From Paludibacteraceae bacterium (GTDB lineage: Bacteria; Bacteroidota; Bacteroidia; Bacteroidales; Paludibacteraceae), in contig JAKSKU010000007.1 of NCBI GenBank assembly GCA_024401565.1, positions 19,317 through 83,316 on the forward strand: a stretch of DNA of 64,000 nucleotides, read 5' to 3'. Of this stretch, positions 26,324 to 34,912 are shown in pieces (position 1 is the first letter of the stretch; each line of letters starts with the position of its first letter). A model generated the notes under the pieces. It was not told the origin of the DNA. It did not search any database and was given only the letters and a program-made list of their open reading frames with translations. The position numbers were made by a program, and so were the translations under genes.

Positions 26324-27406
26324 TCAATATGTATGATTTTGGCTGAAGTTTCTCCATTTGTCGAGTAGCGCTCTCATGTCGCTAGGGATAGTGGAGTCGA
26401 AATCCATCTCTTCGCCTGTACGTGGATGACGGAATCCGAGAGTTTTTGCGTGAAGAGCCTGGCGTGGGCATAACGCAAAACAGTTGCTGACAAACTTACG
26501 GTAGTTGGACGTGCGTTCGCCGCGCAATATTTCCATGCCGCCGTATCTCTCGTCGGCAAAGAGAGTGTGGCCGATATGCTTCATGTGGACTCGGATTTGG
26601 TGTGTGCGGCCAGTCTCAAGAATACACTCCACAAGTGTCACATAACCAAATCTTTCCAACACCTTATAATGAGTCACCGCATGTTTGGCAGACGGATTCT
26701 CTCCGTTTGGAAACGTAGTGAAAAGCATTCTGTCTTTTGGATCACGCGCGATATCAGCGTCTATGGTACCCTCATCTTTCTCCACATTACCCCATACAAG
26801 GGCGTTGTAGCGACGTCGGGTAGTCTTGTTGAAGAACTGTTTGCCAAGGTCGCTCTTAGCATCGTCGTTCTTGGCAATGATAAGCAGGCCGGAGGTGTCC
26901 TTGTCGATACGGTGAACCAGTCCCAGACGTGGATCTGAGGTGTCGTAGTCGGGATCGTCTTTCAGATGCCAGGCAAGGGCGTTAAGCAGAGTGCCTTGGA
27001 AATTGCCGAATCCCGGATGCACCACCATGCCAGCTGTTTTGTTGACAAGCACCACATCCTTATCTTCATAGACGATGTTGATAGGAATATCCTGAGGAAT
27101 GATTGTGAAATCCGACGGAGGGTACGACAGCATCACCGAGATTTCGTCGTTTGGTTTCACCTTGTAGCTCGACTTCACCGGTTTGCCATTGGCCAGGATA
27201 GTTTGGCAATCAGCGGCCATTTGTATGCGGTTGCGGCTGACGTGAGGCATCACACCGACAAGGAATTTGTCGATACGCACCATTTTTTTGCCTTCAGGCA
27301 CACTGAAATGGAAATGCTCATGGAGCTGGCCGTCGTTGCCAAGTTCAGCCTCTGGAGCCTCTCCGTCTTTGAATATCTCTATATCTTCTTCGTTTTCGTC
27401 TTGCAT
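26324..27406 (-). CDS. RluA/RluD family 23S rRNA pseudouridine synthase
   Basis: The 360-residue protein has an acidic N-terminal extension (about 30 residues). An S4 RNA-binding domain follows (RIDKFLVGVMPHVSRNRIQ..ILANGKPV, residues 44-95). The catalytic domain has HRIDKDTSGLLIIAK, where D168 is the expected nucleophile, and GRTHQIRVHMKHIGHTLF near the end. Enzymes of this type make pseudouridines in 23S rRNA; RluD-like specificity is the likely one in this context. The neighbour upstream is a PASTA protein, a pairing typical for Bacteroidales. A hairpin (27424-27446) lies between the two genes, so they may be transcribed partly independently. Confidence 0.93.
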   Translation of the reverse strand: MQDENEEDIEIFKDGEAPEAELGNDGQLHEHFHFSVPEGKKMVRIDKFLVGVMPHVSRNRIQMAADCQTILANGKPVKSSYKVKPNDEISVMLSYPPSDFTIIPQDIPINIVYEDKDVVLVNKTAGMVVHPGFGNFQGTLLNALAWHLKDDPDYDTSDPRLGLVHRIDKDTSGLLIIAKNDDAKSDLGKQFFNKTTRRRYNALVWGNVEKDEGTIDADIARDPKDRMLFTTFPNGENPSAKHAVTHYKVLERFGYVTLVECILETGRTHQIRVHMKHIGHTLFADERYGGMEILRGERTSNYRKFVSNCFALCPRQALHAKTLGFRHPRTGEEMDFDSTIPSDMRALLDKWRNFSQNHTY

Positions 27407-27423
27407 AATGCTATTTGAAAATA

Positions 27424-27446
27424 AAGACGGGAGAGAGTCCCGTCTT
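27424..27446 (-). terminator. Hairpin between PASTA gene and pseudouridine synthase gene
   Basis: AAGACGGGA (27424-27432) pairs perfectly with TCCCGTCTT (27438-27446). On the minus strand TTTATTTTC follows, so it can act as terminator or attenuator just before the downstream start at 27406. Confidence 0.7.
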
Positions 27447-27509
27447 CATTAATATTAATGATGTTAATTATTTTGTCATGGGTAAGACAAAATGCGAAAC
27501 GTTGAAACA

Positions 27510-28406
27510 TTAATTCCAAAGACCGTCGTCGCTTGACGCAACAGAGTCAGTCACTGTCTCGTCTTTGAACACCTCTTCTGGCTCCTCAAGTTTGTTTTTG
27601 TCGGAAGTCATATAAAGGTCGATACGAGTGCCGGCAGGCACCACCTTGCCTGTGATAGGCGACTGCTTATAGACCACAGCTTTTTCTTTATCTTCATCAG
27701 ACATGCCTTTGTCGAAAGTGATGGCACCGATATTCAAATCTTTCTCGTGGGCTTCATTTCTTGCTCTCTCGATAGTAAGGTTACGGAAACTGCTTACTAC
27801 AACCTCTACGTTTGACAAACCGCGTCCGATAACCAAAGTCACAGCCGAACCCTCTACTAATTGTGTGTTAGGAAGGACGATCTGGTCGTGATACTTGACC
27901 TCGATGACGTTTCCGCTTTGTTCAGACGGTACATATTCCAAATTGCTAACCTTCAAACCTACGCTAGCCAACAAATTTTCAGCCTGTCTGGCAGAACCTT
28001 CACGCACCTCTGGAAGAGACACCTTCTTGGCACTATAAGCCTGGATTTTGACGTATACTTTGCGTCCTTCCTTGACCTTGGCCCCTGCTTTAGGCACCTG
28101 GTCGACAATAGCACCTGGTTTCATGCCTTTCACATATGTGGAGTCGATAACTTCGTATGTGAGACCCTTCAAGGCCAATAAGTCCGCCGATTCCTTTTCT
28201 GTCATGCCACTCAAGTCGGGAGCTTCAATCTCCTTGCCATGGTTGGTGTAGTCTTCAAGCCAGTTTGTCACATATACAAATCCTAACAGCAAAATAACGA
28301 TGGCTGCGAATATGCTGATCAACAAAGGATTCTTGATGAGTCTCTTGAAAAATGGCTCTTTGTTTTTCTTAGTCGATTTCGACTTTGTCTTTATTTCTTC
28401 ACTCAT
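27510..28406 (-). CDS. Membrane-anchored PASTA domain protein
   Basis: I start this gene at ATG 28406 (MSEEIKTKSKSTKKN); the open frame continues 296 codons further upstream only as the antisense of miaB. The 298-residue product has a basic cytoplasmic N-terminus and one transmembrane helix (LLISIFAAIVILLLGFVYV, residues about 27-47). Three PASTA domains of about 65-70 residues follow (APDLSGMTEKESADLLALKG, LPEVREGSARQAENLLASVG, VVSSFRNLTIERARNEAHE), then an acidic tail. PASTA domains bind muropeptides or beta-lactams in other phyla. Here no kinase or transpeptidase domain is fused, as is common for the Bacteroidales version. The gene is divergent from miaB with 78 bases between. Confidence 0.9.
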   Translation of the reverse strand: MSEEIKTKSKSTKKNKEPFFKRLIKNPLLISIFAAIVILLLGFVYVTNWLEDYTNHGKEIEAPDLSGMTEKESADLLALKGLTYEVIDSTYVKGMKPGAIVDQVPKAGAKVKEGRKVYVKIQAYSAKKVSLPEVREGSARQAENLLASVGLKVSNLEYVPSEQSGNVIEVKYHDQIVLPNTQLVEGSAVTLVIGRGLSNVEVVVSSFRNLTIERARNEAHEKDLNIGAITFDKGMSDEDKEKAVVYKQSPITGKVVPAGTRIDLYMTSDKNKLEEPEEVFKDETVTDSVASSDDGLWN

Positions 28407-28484
28407 TTGAAAATCTATTTCTGCTAAATAAATACAAAAATAAACGAAGATGAGTATCTTTGCAACAATTTTAATATATAAAAA

Positions 28485-29834
28485 ATGAAAACAGACTCTA
28501 AATCTGCGACAAAAAAACTTTTTATTGAGACTTACGGTTGCCAAATGAACGTGGCAGACACGGAAGTTGTGGCTGCGATCATGCAGACAGTGGGTTATGA
28601 AATCACTGAGGATTTGGCAGAGGCGGACGCTATATTTGCCAACACTTGCTCTATCCGTGATAATGCGGAGCAGAAGATTCATTCCCGTATCCAGTATTTT
28701 CAGTCGCTCAAGCGTGATGCCAAGCGTCCGCTTATTGTAGGTATTATCGGTTGTATGGCAGAGAGAATGAAGGAAGAGCTCCTTCAGACTGGTGTTGTCG
28801 ACCTTGTGTGCGGACCGGATTCGTATCTTGATCTGCCTAACTTGATCACCAGTGTTGAGGCCGGAGAGAAGGCCATCAACGTTGAGCTTTCTACTACTGA
28901 GACCTACCGCAACGTCATTCCGGCAAGAATAGGCCACAACCGTATTTCCGGCTATGTGTCGATCATGCGTGGATGCAACAATTTTTGCTCTTACTGTATT
29001 GTGCCTTACACTCGTGGACGCGAGAGAAGCCGTGCGGTAGACAGCATCCTGAATGAGGTGAACGACCTTAGCGTAAAGGGATTCAAGGAGGTTGTGTTGT
29101 TGGGCCAGAATGTCAACTCTTATCGCTTCGTCGACGAGAATGAGAACGTCACTACTTTCGCCCAGCTTCTTGAGATCATCGCTGAGAAATTCCCTAGCAT
29201 GCGTATCCGTTTCACAACGTCGCATCCTAAGGACATGACTGATGATATCCTTCACGCGATCGCTAAGTGGCACAACGTCTGCAACCATATCCATCTTGCT
29301 GTGCAGAGCGGTAGTTCGGAGGTGCTAAAGGCTATGAACAGAAAGTACACTCGCGAGTGGTTCCTTGAAAGAATAGCCGCTATTCGTCGTATCATTCCTG
29401 ATTGTGGTATCACTACAGATATTTTCTGTGGATTCCATGGAGAGACGGAGGAGGATCACCAGCAGACTCTTTCGCTGATGAACGAAGTGGTGTTCGACTC
29501 GGCATTCATGTTCAAATATTCTGAACGTCCTGGCACATACGCATCTAAGTTTTTGCCAGATAACATTTCAGAGGAGGTGAAGATACGCCGTCTGAACGAA
29601 ATTATTGAAAACCAGACACGTTTGTCTGCTATCAGCAATGAACGTGATCTTGGAAAGGTGTTCGAAGTGTTGGTTGAGGGCCGTAGTAAGAGAAGCGCGG
29701 ACCAGCTGTTCGGACGCACTCAGCAGAACAAGGTGGCAGTGTTCCCTAGAGGAGACGCTAAGGTTGGCGATATTGTTCGTGTAAAAGTTTTGCAGACAAC
29801 ATCAGCCACATTGATCGGTGAAATCGTTGAATAA
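28485..29834 (+). CDS. miaB: tRNA-2-methylthio-N6-dimethylallyladenosine synthase
   Basis: MiaB is a radical SAM methylthiotransferase acting on i6A37 of tRNAs reading UNN codons. The 449-residue protein shows the N-terminal UPF0004 domain with three cluster cysteines, C19 (ETYGCQMN), C55 (NTCSIRDN) and C90 (IIGCMAER). The radical SAM motif is C164-x-x-x-C168-x-x-C171 (GCNNFCSYC), and a C-terminal TRAM domain follows (LVEGRSKRSADQLFGRT). Length and order fit MiaB rather than MtaB or RimO. It has its own divergent promoter region opposite the PASTA gene. Confidence 0.96.
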   Translation: MKTDSKSATKKLFIETYGCQMNVADTEVVAAIMQTVGYEITEDLAEADAIFANTCSIRDNAEQKIHSRIQYFQSLKRDAKRPLIVGIIGCMAERMKEELLQTGVVDLVCGPDSYLDLPNLITSVEAGEKAINVELSTTETYRNVIPARIGHNRISGYVSIMRGCNNFCSYCIVPYTRGRERSRAVDSILNEVNDLSVKGFKEVVLLGQNVNSYRFVDENENVTTFAQLLEIIAEKFPSMRIRFTTSHPKDMTDDILHAIAKWHNVCNHIHLAVQSGSSEVLKAMNRKYTREWFLERIAAIRRIIPDCGITTDIFCGFHGETEEDHQQTLSLMNEVVFDSAFMFKYSERPGTYASKFLPDNISEEVKIRRLNEIIENQTRLSAISNERDLGKVFEVLVEGRSKRSADQLFGRTQQNKVAVFPRGDAKVGDIVRVKVLQTTSATLIGEIVE

Positions 29835-29861
29835 ATGTAAGAATGCGGGGTTCCGCTCGTT

Positions 29862-29893
29862 TTTGTGTAAAAAGATAAAATTGATTACTTTTG
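29862..29893 (+). promoter_or_regulatory. Promoter of the membrane sulfatase gene
   Basis: TTTG (29862-29865), a 20-base spacer and TACTTTTG (29886-29893) match the Bacteroidota pattern. It lies 24 bases before ATG 29917 and supports that start. Confidence 0.7.
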
Positions 29894-29916
29894 CATCGGT
29901 AAAAAAAATAATCCTG

Positions 29917-31818
29917 ATGAAAAAACAGAATACAATTAGTTATTTGCCTTTCGTGTTATTGGCACATTTGTCTGCGCTTGTGGCGTTTGCAATAGTACGT
30001 GGAATACAGATTGCATATTGCTCGGTAGCGTTGAAGGACAATACACTTTCCTCGGAAATTTTAGAGTGTATGGGACGAGGAACTGTCTTCGATAATCACT
30101 GTTCTCTTATTGCATTGGTGCCTGTCACTTTCGTATTGGCTGTGCAGAGCATTATAGGAAAGGAAAACAAGTTGGTGTCTAAGGTCGGGTTTTGGATTAC
30201 TGCTGTGATTTATTTCGTTGAGTTTGCTATTTGTACTGCTAACGTGGTGTATGTGAAATACCAGTTTGCCAACTTGAACTTTCAGGCTATCAAGGCGTTA
30301 GGCTTAGGAACAGAGGTGGTAGACATGATCACTTCAAGCACCTATTTGGTGGCATTCGTCATCAGTACTGCTTTTTGTGTTGGTTTCATGTATCTTTTGA
30401 ATTTCTTGTTTAAGAAGTTTGTTAAGAGCAGTTCGCAGTATCGTTTGGTAAGCATTCTGGTTTTCGTGCTTTTGGCATTGTTGATGGCGGTAGGAATCAG
30501 AGGACGCAGCAAGTATAAGGAGAAGCACATCACAAAGACACAAAAGACATTAGGAACTCCGCTAAACACTTCATTTGCAGAGTTCAGTGATCAGTTGTTG
30601 CTAAATATCTCAGCAATGAATGCGTTCTTCTATGTGGAGAAATCAAGAGCTCAGGCTGAGAAGGGTAATGATGCGTTCAATTTCATGTCGCTAACTAAGG
30701 CAAAGGCAATTGCAACAAGATACAACAACTATCCTCATGAGGCTGATCCAAACAGCATCAAGAACAGCAAGCATATTTGCCTTGTCCTTATGGAGGGTAT
30801 GAGCGCGAAACTGTTGAAGGTGAATGGTTATCCTAAAACTGTAACACCATTCCTTGACTCTATTTATGCAAAGTCGTTGTCTTATTGTAATTTCTACAGC
30901 GCAGGTGTGATCACGCAGAAGGGTATGTGCGCAACATTCAGTACAGCCCCAGTATTTACACATTTCCATTCGATGGAGAGAATCCCAAAAACAAGATCGG
31001 TTGTATCTACAGTCTACAGACATGAGGGTTACGTCACACAGTTGTTCATCCCTCATTCTTCAACATTCGATAATGTATACGGATTCTTTGCGGCAAACCC
31101 ATTCGAGTACAGATATTGTCAGGATGATTATCCTGCAGAGTACAGATCTTTGGGATGGGGTGCGCCTGATGAGTATCTATATAATTTTGCTATCAATAAA
31201 ATTGATTCACTTGTCTCTTCTGGTGTTGAGAAGACGTTTAATGTGATATACGGTTGTTCTAACCATCCGCCATACTCTATACCTAAGGAGTATTTCAAGG
31301 ATGGATTCACTGAGGAAGAGGCTGCTGTATATTACGCTGATGTTCAGTTGAGCATGCTGTATAATAAGATCAGAAACACTAAATGGGGTAAGGACGCTTT
31401 GTTCGTATTCGTTGCTGACCACGGAAGAAACTATGTGTCGAACCTTATGGCAAGCAACCATATTCCGCTTATCATAAACCATCCTGAAGTGCCAGCACGT
31501 GTGGATTCCACTCTAGGTGTACAGTACGATGTGTTGCCTACAATGCTTGCGTTGTCGGGTATTAACTACAAGGACTATAATGGTTATGGTATCGACCTTG
31601 CTCGTTCTAAAAGAGACACATTGTTCTTTGCTCATAGTGAAAAATATGTGTTGAGAACAAAAGACAAAGTGTACATGTATGCTCCAGAGTCTGATTATAC
31701 AGAAATTTGGGGAGATGTGCCAGATGGATTTGTCAGCATAGGTCATCAGGACAAGGCATTTGATAGATATATGAAGGCAAACCTTCAGTATGCTATTAGA
31801 TTTGTCTCTTCAAATTGA
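29917..31818 (+). CDS. LTA synthase/phosphoglycerol transferase-like membrane sulfatase
   Basis: The 633-residue protein (start ATG 29917, right behind a good promoter; an in-frame extension overlaps miaB) has five transmembrane helices in the first 200 residues. An extracytoplasmic alkaline-phosphatase-fold domain follows. CLVLMEGMSAKLL carries the first metal ligand (E in place of D), GVITQKGMCATFST holds the probable catalytic threonine, and FVFVADHGRNYVS carries D-H-G metal ligands. Relatives transfer phosphoglycerol or phosphoethanolamine head groups to surface glycans or lipids in Bacteroidota. The substrate here is unknown. A short remnant frame follows the stop. Confidence 0.88.
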   Translation: MKKQNTISYLPFVLLAHLSALVAFAIVRGIQIAYCSVALKDNTLSSEILECMGRGTVFDNHCSLIALVPVTFVLAVQSIIGKENKLVSKVGFWITAVIYFVEFAICTANVVYVKYQFANLNFQAIKALGLGTEVVDMITSSTYLVAFVISTAFCVGFMYLLNFLFKKFVKSSSQYRLVSILVFVLLALLMAVGIRGRSKYKEKHITKTQKTLGTPLNTSFAEFSDQLLLNISAMNAFFYVEKSRAQAEKGNDAFNFMSLTKAKAIATRYNNYPHEADPNSIKNSKHICLVLMEGMSAKLLKVNGYPKTVTPFLDSIYAKSLSYCNFYSAGVITQKGMCATFSTAPVFTHFHSMERIPKTRSVVSTVYRHEGYVTQLFIPHSSTFDNVYGFFAANPFEYRYCQDDYPAEYRSLGWGAPDEYLYNFAINKIDSLVSSGVEKTFNVIYGCSNHPPYSIPKEYFKDGFTEEEAAVYYADVQLSMLYNKIRNTKWGKDALFVFVADHGRNYVSNLMASNHIPLIINHPEVPARVDSTLGVQYDVLPTMLALSGINYKDYNGYGIDLARSKRDTLFFAHSEKYVLRTKDKVYMYAPESDYTEIWGDVPDGFVSIGHQDKAFDRYMKANLQYAIRFVSSN

Positions 31819-31855
31819 TGATTTATTGGGAAAGATCTTTTGTTATGCTCGTTGA

Positions 31856-31960
31856 CAACCGTTAAGCAAATGGGTTTACAATGAGTACAAACCGGAACTA
31901 GAACAGGATAGTGTTGTGGTGACGGAGGAAGATTTTGATGAGGTTGAAATTGAGGAATAA
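31856..31960 (+). pseudogene. Short start-less acidic coding remnant
   Basis: A stop-bounded frame of 34 codons reads QPLSKWVYNEYKPELEQ, then a valine-rich turn, then TEEDFDEVEIEE and TAA. It has no start codon, but its composition looks like the C-terminus of a protein. It may be the cut-off end of an ancestral longer sulfatase or of a lost gene. The call is weak. Confidence 0.35.
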
Positions 31961-31985
31961 TTAAAATTTTTACAAGAACAGATCC

Positions 31986-32027
31986 AAGAGGATGTATCAA
32001 ATCAAAGAGTTTGGTGCATCCTCTTTT
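31986..32027 (+). terminator. Terminator after the sulfatase gene
   Basis: AAGAGGATG (31986-31994) pairs with CATCCTCTT (32017-32025), with further pairing of ATCAAA and TTTGGT inside; a short T-run follows. Confidence 0.75.
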
Positions 32028-32079
32028 GGCGAAATAAAAGAGTAAATTTGTCGGTAATAAACAACTATTTTTTGTCATT

Positions 32080-33663
32080 ATGATTAAACGACTACTTATA
32101 ATTGTTCCGTTACTTTTATCCGTGTTCCACACGAATGCGGAGTACAGACTTGTGTGGAGCGATGAATTTGACTCGTTCAACTCTGACGTGTGGAATCACG
32201 ACATAGGTTGGGGAAACTATGGCTGGGGAAATAACGAACAGGAGTATTACACGTCTAATCCGGAAAACATCTTTGTTGAGGATTCCAAACTTAATATTGT
32301 CGCATTACGTAGTGACGCCCATAAAAATGTGTCTGACAGGATCCTTTATACGTCGGCAAAGATCCATACTCAGCAGAATGTTTCTATGAAATATGGTAAG
32401 ATAGAGGCTCGCATACAGTTGCCAGAGCGTGGCCAGGGAGTGTGGCCTGCATTCTGGATGCTTGGAGAGAATCAGGAGAAGGGCTGGCCTTACTGTGGTG
32501 AGATAGATATTTGCGAGTGGCGTGGCGCCGAGCCTAACAGTGTGGTATCGACCATGCACTGGAACGGCACGAACGGAGACTACCTTCATTGTGATTATGG
32601 CCAGACACTTAAGTATAGTCGTGGATTTGACGAGGATTACTTTGTTTATGGTGTCGAGTGGACTCCGAAGAAGGCGGAATACTATGTGATTGATGAGAAA
32701 GACGGTTCGCGTCACAATATAAATGTGATGGACATCTCTAAGGCGACGGAGGAGAATGGATTGAGTTGTTTCCACCAGGCTCAGTATATAATTCTCAATC
32801 TTGCTATGGGTGGCCAGTTTGGAGGCGATGTGGATGGCACAATTCCGTCTCGCACAATGAAAGTGGATTGGATTCGCGTCTACCAGGATAACGAATCATA
32901 TCCTGAATCCAAATTATACAACAATGCTGGAGCTCAGGCTTACGGATACGATTCTAATTGCAATTTATTAAAAGACAAGCATATATCTACAACATATTTT
33001 TTTGCTCCAGGATGGAATGAACTTTCCGCGTCGATTGATGGAGATACGAAAAAATTGGATATCTCTCTTCCTGAGCAGACCTACGAACGATGGCAGGCAC
33101 AATTCTCGTTTAGGGCGGAAGACGTGATGGTTGAGGCTGATGAAGAGTATGATTTGAGTTTTGTGGTTGAGAGTAGCGTCGCCTTGAAAAATGTTTTGTT
33201 CAAGATCTACGACGGGGAAGACGATGCTTCATTCATGCCGGCATCAGACATGCAGTTGCTAAATATTCCAGCGAACGAGAAGAGAACAATCGTGCGTGGC
33301 AAGATGCGTTCGCCCAAAAGTATGGATGGAGTAAAGATGCTTTTTGATTTTGGCGCTAATCCTGCGGCTAACATCACTGTTTCAGACATTGTGTTGAGAC
33401 GTTCCGATTGTGATGCGACGAATGTAGGAAATGTCGAGAATGAATCATATAAGGTCAGATCGGCAGGCGGATGTGTGGTTGTAAATGCGTCGGCAGCCGG
33501 TGTTGTTGAAATATACAGTGTTGATGGAAAATGTATTGTAAAAGCAACGTTGGGTGAGGGAGAGAATTGCATACATGTCGACACAGAGGGCTATTATATT
33601 GTAAAAAACGTGTCTGAAGGCAGATTGACTAATGTTGGTGCGTTGACAAATGCAAAAAAATAG
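32080..33663 (+). CDS. Secreted GH16 beta-glucanase (laminarinase-like)
   Basis: The 527-residue protein has a signal peptide (LLIIVPLLLSVFHTNA) and a GH16 catalytic domain. It begins YRLVWSDEFD, continues with KYGKIEARIQLP and WPAFWMLG, and has the catalytic motif GEIDICEW with nucleophile E141, D143 and acid/base E146. The MHWNG and GGDVDGTIPS stretches fit endo-beta-1,3- or mixed-linkage glucanases. A CBM-like beta-sandwich spans about residues 285-450. The C-terminus (VEIYSVDGKCIVKATL, GYYIVKNVSEG) resembles a type A T9SS sorting domain with a short extra tail. An exact -7 element TAAATTTG lies at 32043-32050. It probably cuts laminarin- or cereal-type glucans outside the cell. Confidence 0.93.
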   Translation: MIKRLLIIVPLLLSVFHTNAEYRLVWSDEFDSFNSDVWNHDIGWGNYGWGNNEQEYYTSNPENIFVEDSKLNIVALRSDAHKNVSDRILYTSAKIHTQQNVSMKYGKIEARIQLPERGQGVWPAFWMLGENQEKGWPYCGEIDICEWRGAEPNSVVSTMHWNGTNGDYLHCDYGQTLKYSRGFDEDYFVYGVEWTPKKAEYYVIDEKDGSRHNINVMDISKATEENGLSCFHQAQYIILNLAMGGQFGGDVDGTIPSRTMKVDWIRVYQDNESYPESKLYNNAGAQAYGYDSNCNLLKDKHISTTYFFAPGWNELSASIDGDTKKLDISLPEQTYERWQAQFSFRAEDVMVEADEEYDLSFVVESSVALKNVLFKIYDGEDDASFMPASDMQLLNIPANEKRTIVRGKMRSPKSMDGVKMLFDFGANPAANITVSDIVLRRSDCDATNVGNVENESYKVRSAGGCVVVNASAAGVVEIYSVDGKCIVKATLGEGENCIHVDTEGYYIVKNVSEGRLTNVGALTNAKK

Positions 33664-33671
33664 TAACTTTG
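33643..33671 (+). promoter_or_regulatory. Promoter of the LD-carboxypeptidase gene, inside the end of the GH16 gene
   Basis: TTG (33643-33645), an 18-base spacer and TAACTTTG (33664-33671). The -33 element lies within the last codons of the GH16 gene and the -7 begins directly after its stop. Confidence 0.55.
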
Positions 33672-33698
33672 CATGTTGAATCAAATTAGTTTTGTATT

Positions 33699-34745
33699 AT
33701 GAAATTCATACATACTCTTTTTGCAGCTTGTTGCGGAACGATGTTTTTGTCATCTTGTGGGGATGACATCACTAACGAGTATATCACAAACGAATACACA
33801 AACATATACAATAAAGAGTATTACTCAACTGTTCTTTCCAACCAAAAGGAGATAACAGAGGATATTCGTGCTCCATTTTTGAAGAAGGGGGACACGGTAG
33901 CGGTTTTTGCATTGTCGAATGCGGTTTCGAAGTCGGAAATGTCGGCAGGAATCGAGACACTCAAAAGCTGGGGCCTAAATGTGATTGAGGCGGACAATCT
34001 TTATAATGTAGACGGCAGATATGCAGGCACGTTGGCAGAGAGAGTTGATGGCACACAGAAATTAATTAATAATCCGTCGGTGAAGGCTTTGATTGCCGCA
34101 CGTGGAGGCTACGGTGCCGCAATGACACTTCCGTTCATTGATTTGGAGGCTCTGACAGAGCGTCCGAAATGGATAGTTGGTTATAGTGACGTCACTGCCC
34201 TTCATGCCGCGGTCAATAATCTTGGTGTGGAGACAATCCATGGTGGCATGGTGCAGAACCTTTCTAATGCCACTACTTCTGAAAGTCTTCGTAAGGCTTT
34301 GTTTGGTGAGGCTGAAGGATTGCAGATTTCTACAAATAAAAATTGTAAAGAGGGTATTGCCGAGGGTAGATTAGTAGGTGGAAACCTTTCGTTGATCTAC
34401 AGCCTCGGTGGCACAGCTTACGATTTGAACACAAAGCAGGCGATTCTTTTCATCGAGGACACTGGTGAGAGCAACTACAGTTTGGACAGAATGCTTACTC
34501 AGCTTAAGTTGAGCGGCAAACTTGATAATATTGTCGGTGTTGTTGTAGGCCAGTTTATCAAGATGAACCAGGGTAACGACAAGAGTGTAGAGGAGATTAT
34601 TGCAAGTAAGTTTGCTGACCAGGATATTCCGATCATGTATGGAGTCAACGTCGGACATGATCAGCCAAATAATGCAATTTGTCTTGGCAGACGTGTGAGG
34701 TTGACAGTCGACGCTACGAATGCATCGTTGAAATACGTTGATTAA
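33699..34745 (+). CDS. LD-carboxypeptidase (peptidase S66), lipoprotein form
   Basis: The 348-residue protein has a lipoprotein leader (FAACCGTMFLSSC) and the S66 fold. The catalytic serine lies in WIVGYSDVTALH, the glutamate in ILFIEDTGESNYSLDRML, and the histidine in GVNVGHDQPN; ARGGYGAAMTLP is also typical. Cytoplasmic relatives (LdcA) cleave the terminal D-alanine from L,D-linked tetrapeptides during murein recycling. A lipid-anchored, periplasm- or surface-facing form instead suggests trimming of murein outside the cytoplasm. It has its own promoter and no partner genes. Confidence 0.92.
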   Translation: MKFIHTLFAACCGTMFLSSCGDDITNEYITNEYTNIYNKEYYSTVLSNQKEITEDIRAPFLKKGDTVAVFALSNAVSKSEMSAGIETLKSWGLNVIEADNLYNVDGRYAGTLAERVDGTQKLINNPSVKALIAARGGYGAAMTLPFIDLEALTERPKWIVGYSDVTALHAAVNNLGVETIHGGMVQNLSNATTSESLRKALFGEAEGLQISTNKNCKEGIAEGRLVGGNLSLIYSLGGTAYDLNTKQAILFIEDTGESNYSLDRMLTQLKLSGKLDNIVGVVVGQFIKMNQGNDKSVEEIIASKFADQDIPIMYGVNVGHDQPNNAICLGRRVRLTVDATNASLKYVD

Positions 34746-34912
34746 GATTCAGGTTTCAAGTATTGTAATTTGCCTGTTCTTATTTCACAACCGTGGAAAG
34801 GTTGATTTTATTAGGCCATGGTTGATGATTGTCGAAGACAATTAGCTACCGTGGGGAGATAGATCCATAGGCAAATAATATTGTCAGAATAAATAAGAAA
34901 AATTAAGATATA

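Noticed and set aside
28407-29294. 296-codon N-terminal extension of the PASTA protein
   Set aside because: It is the antisense of miaB; the PASTA protein has a normal start at 28406 just before its transmembrane helix.
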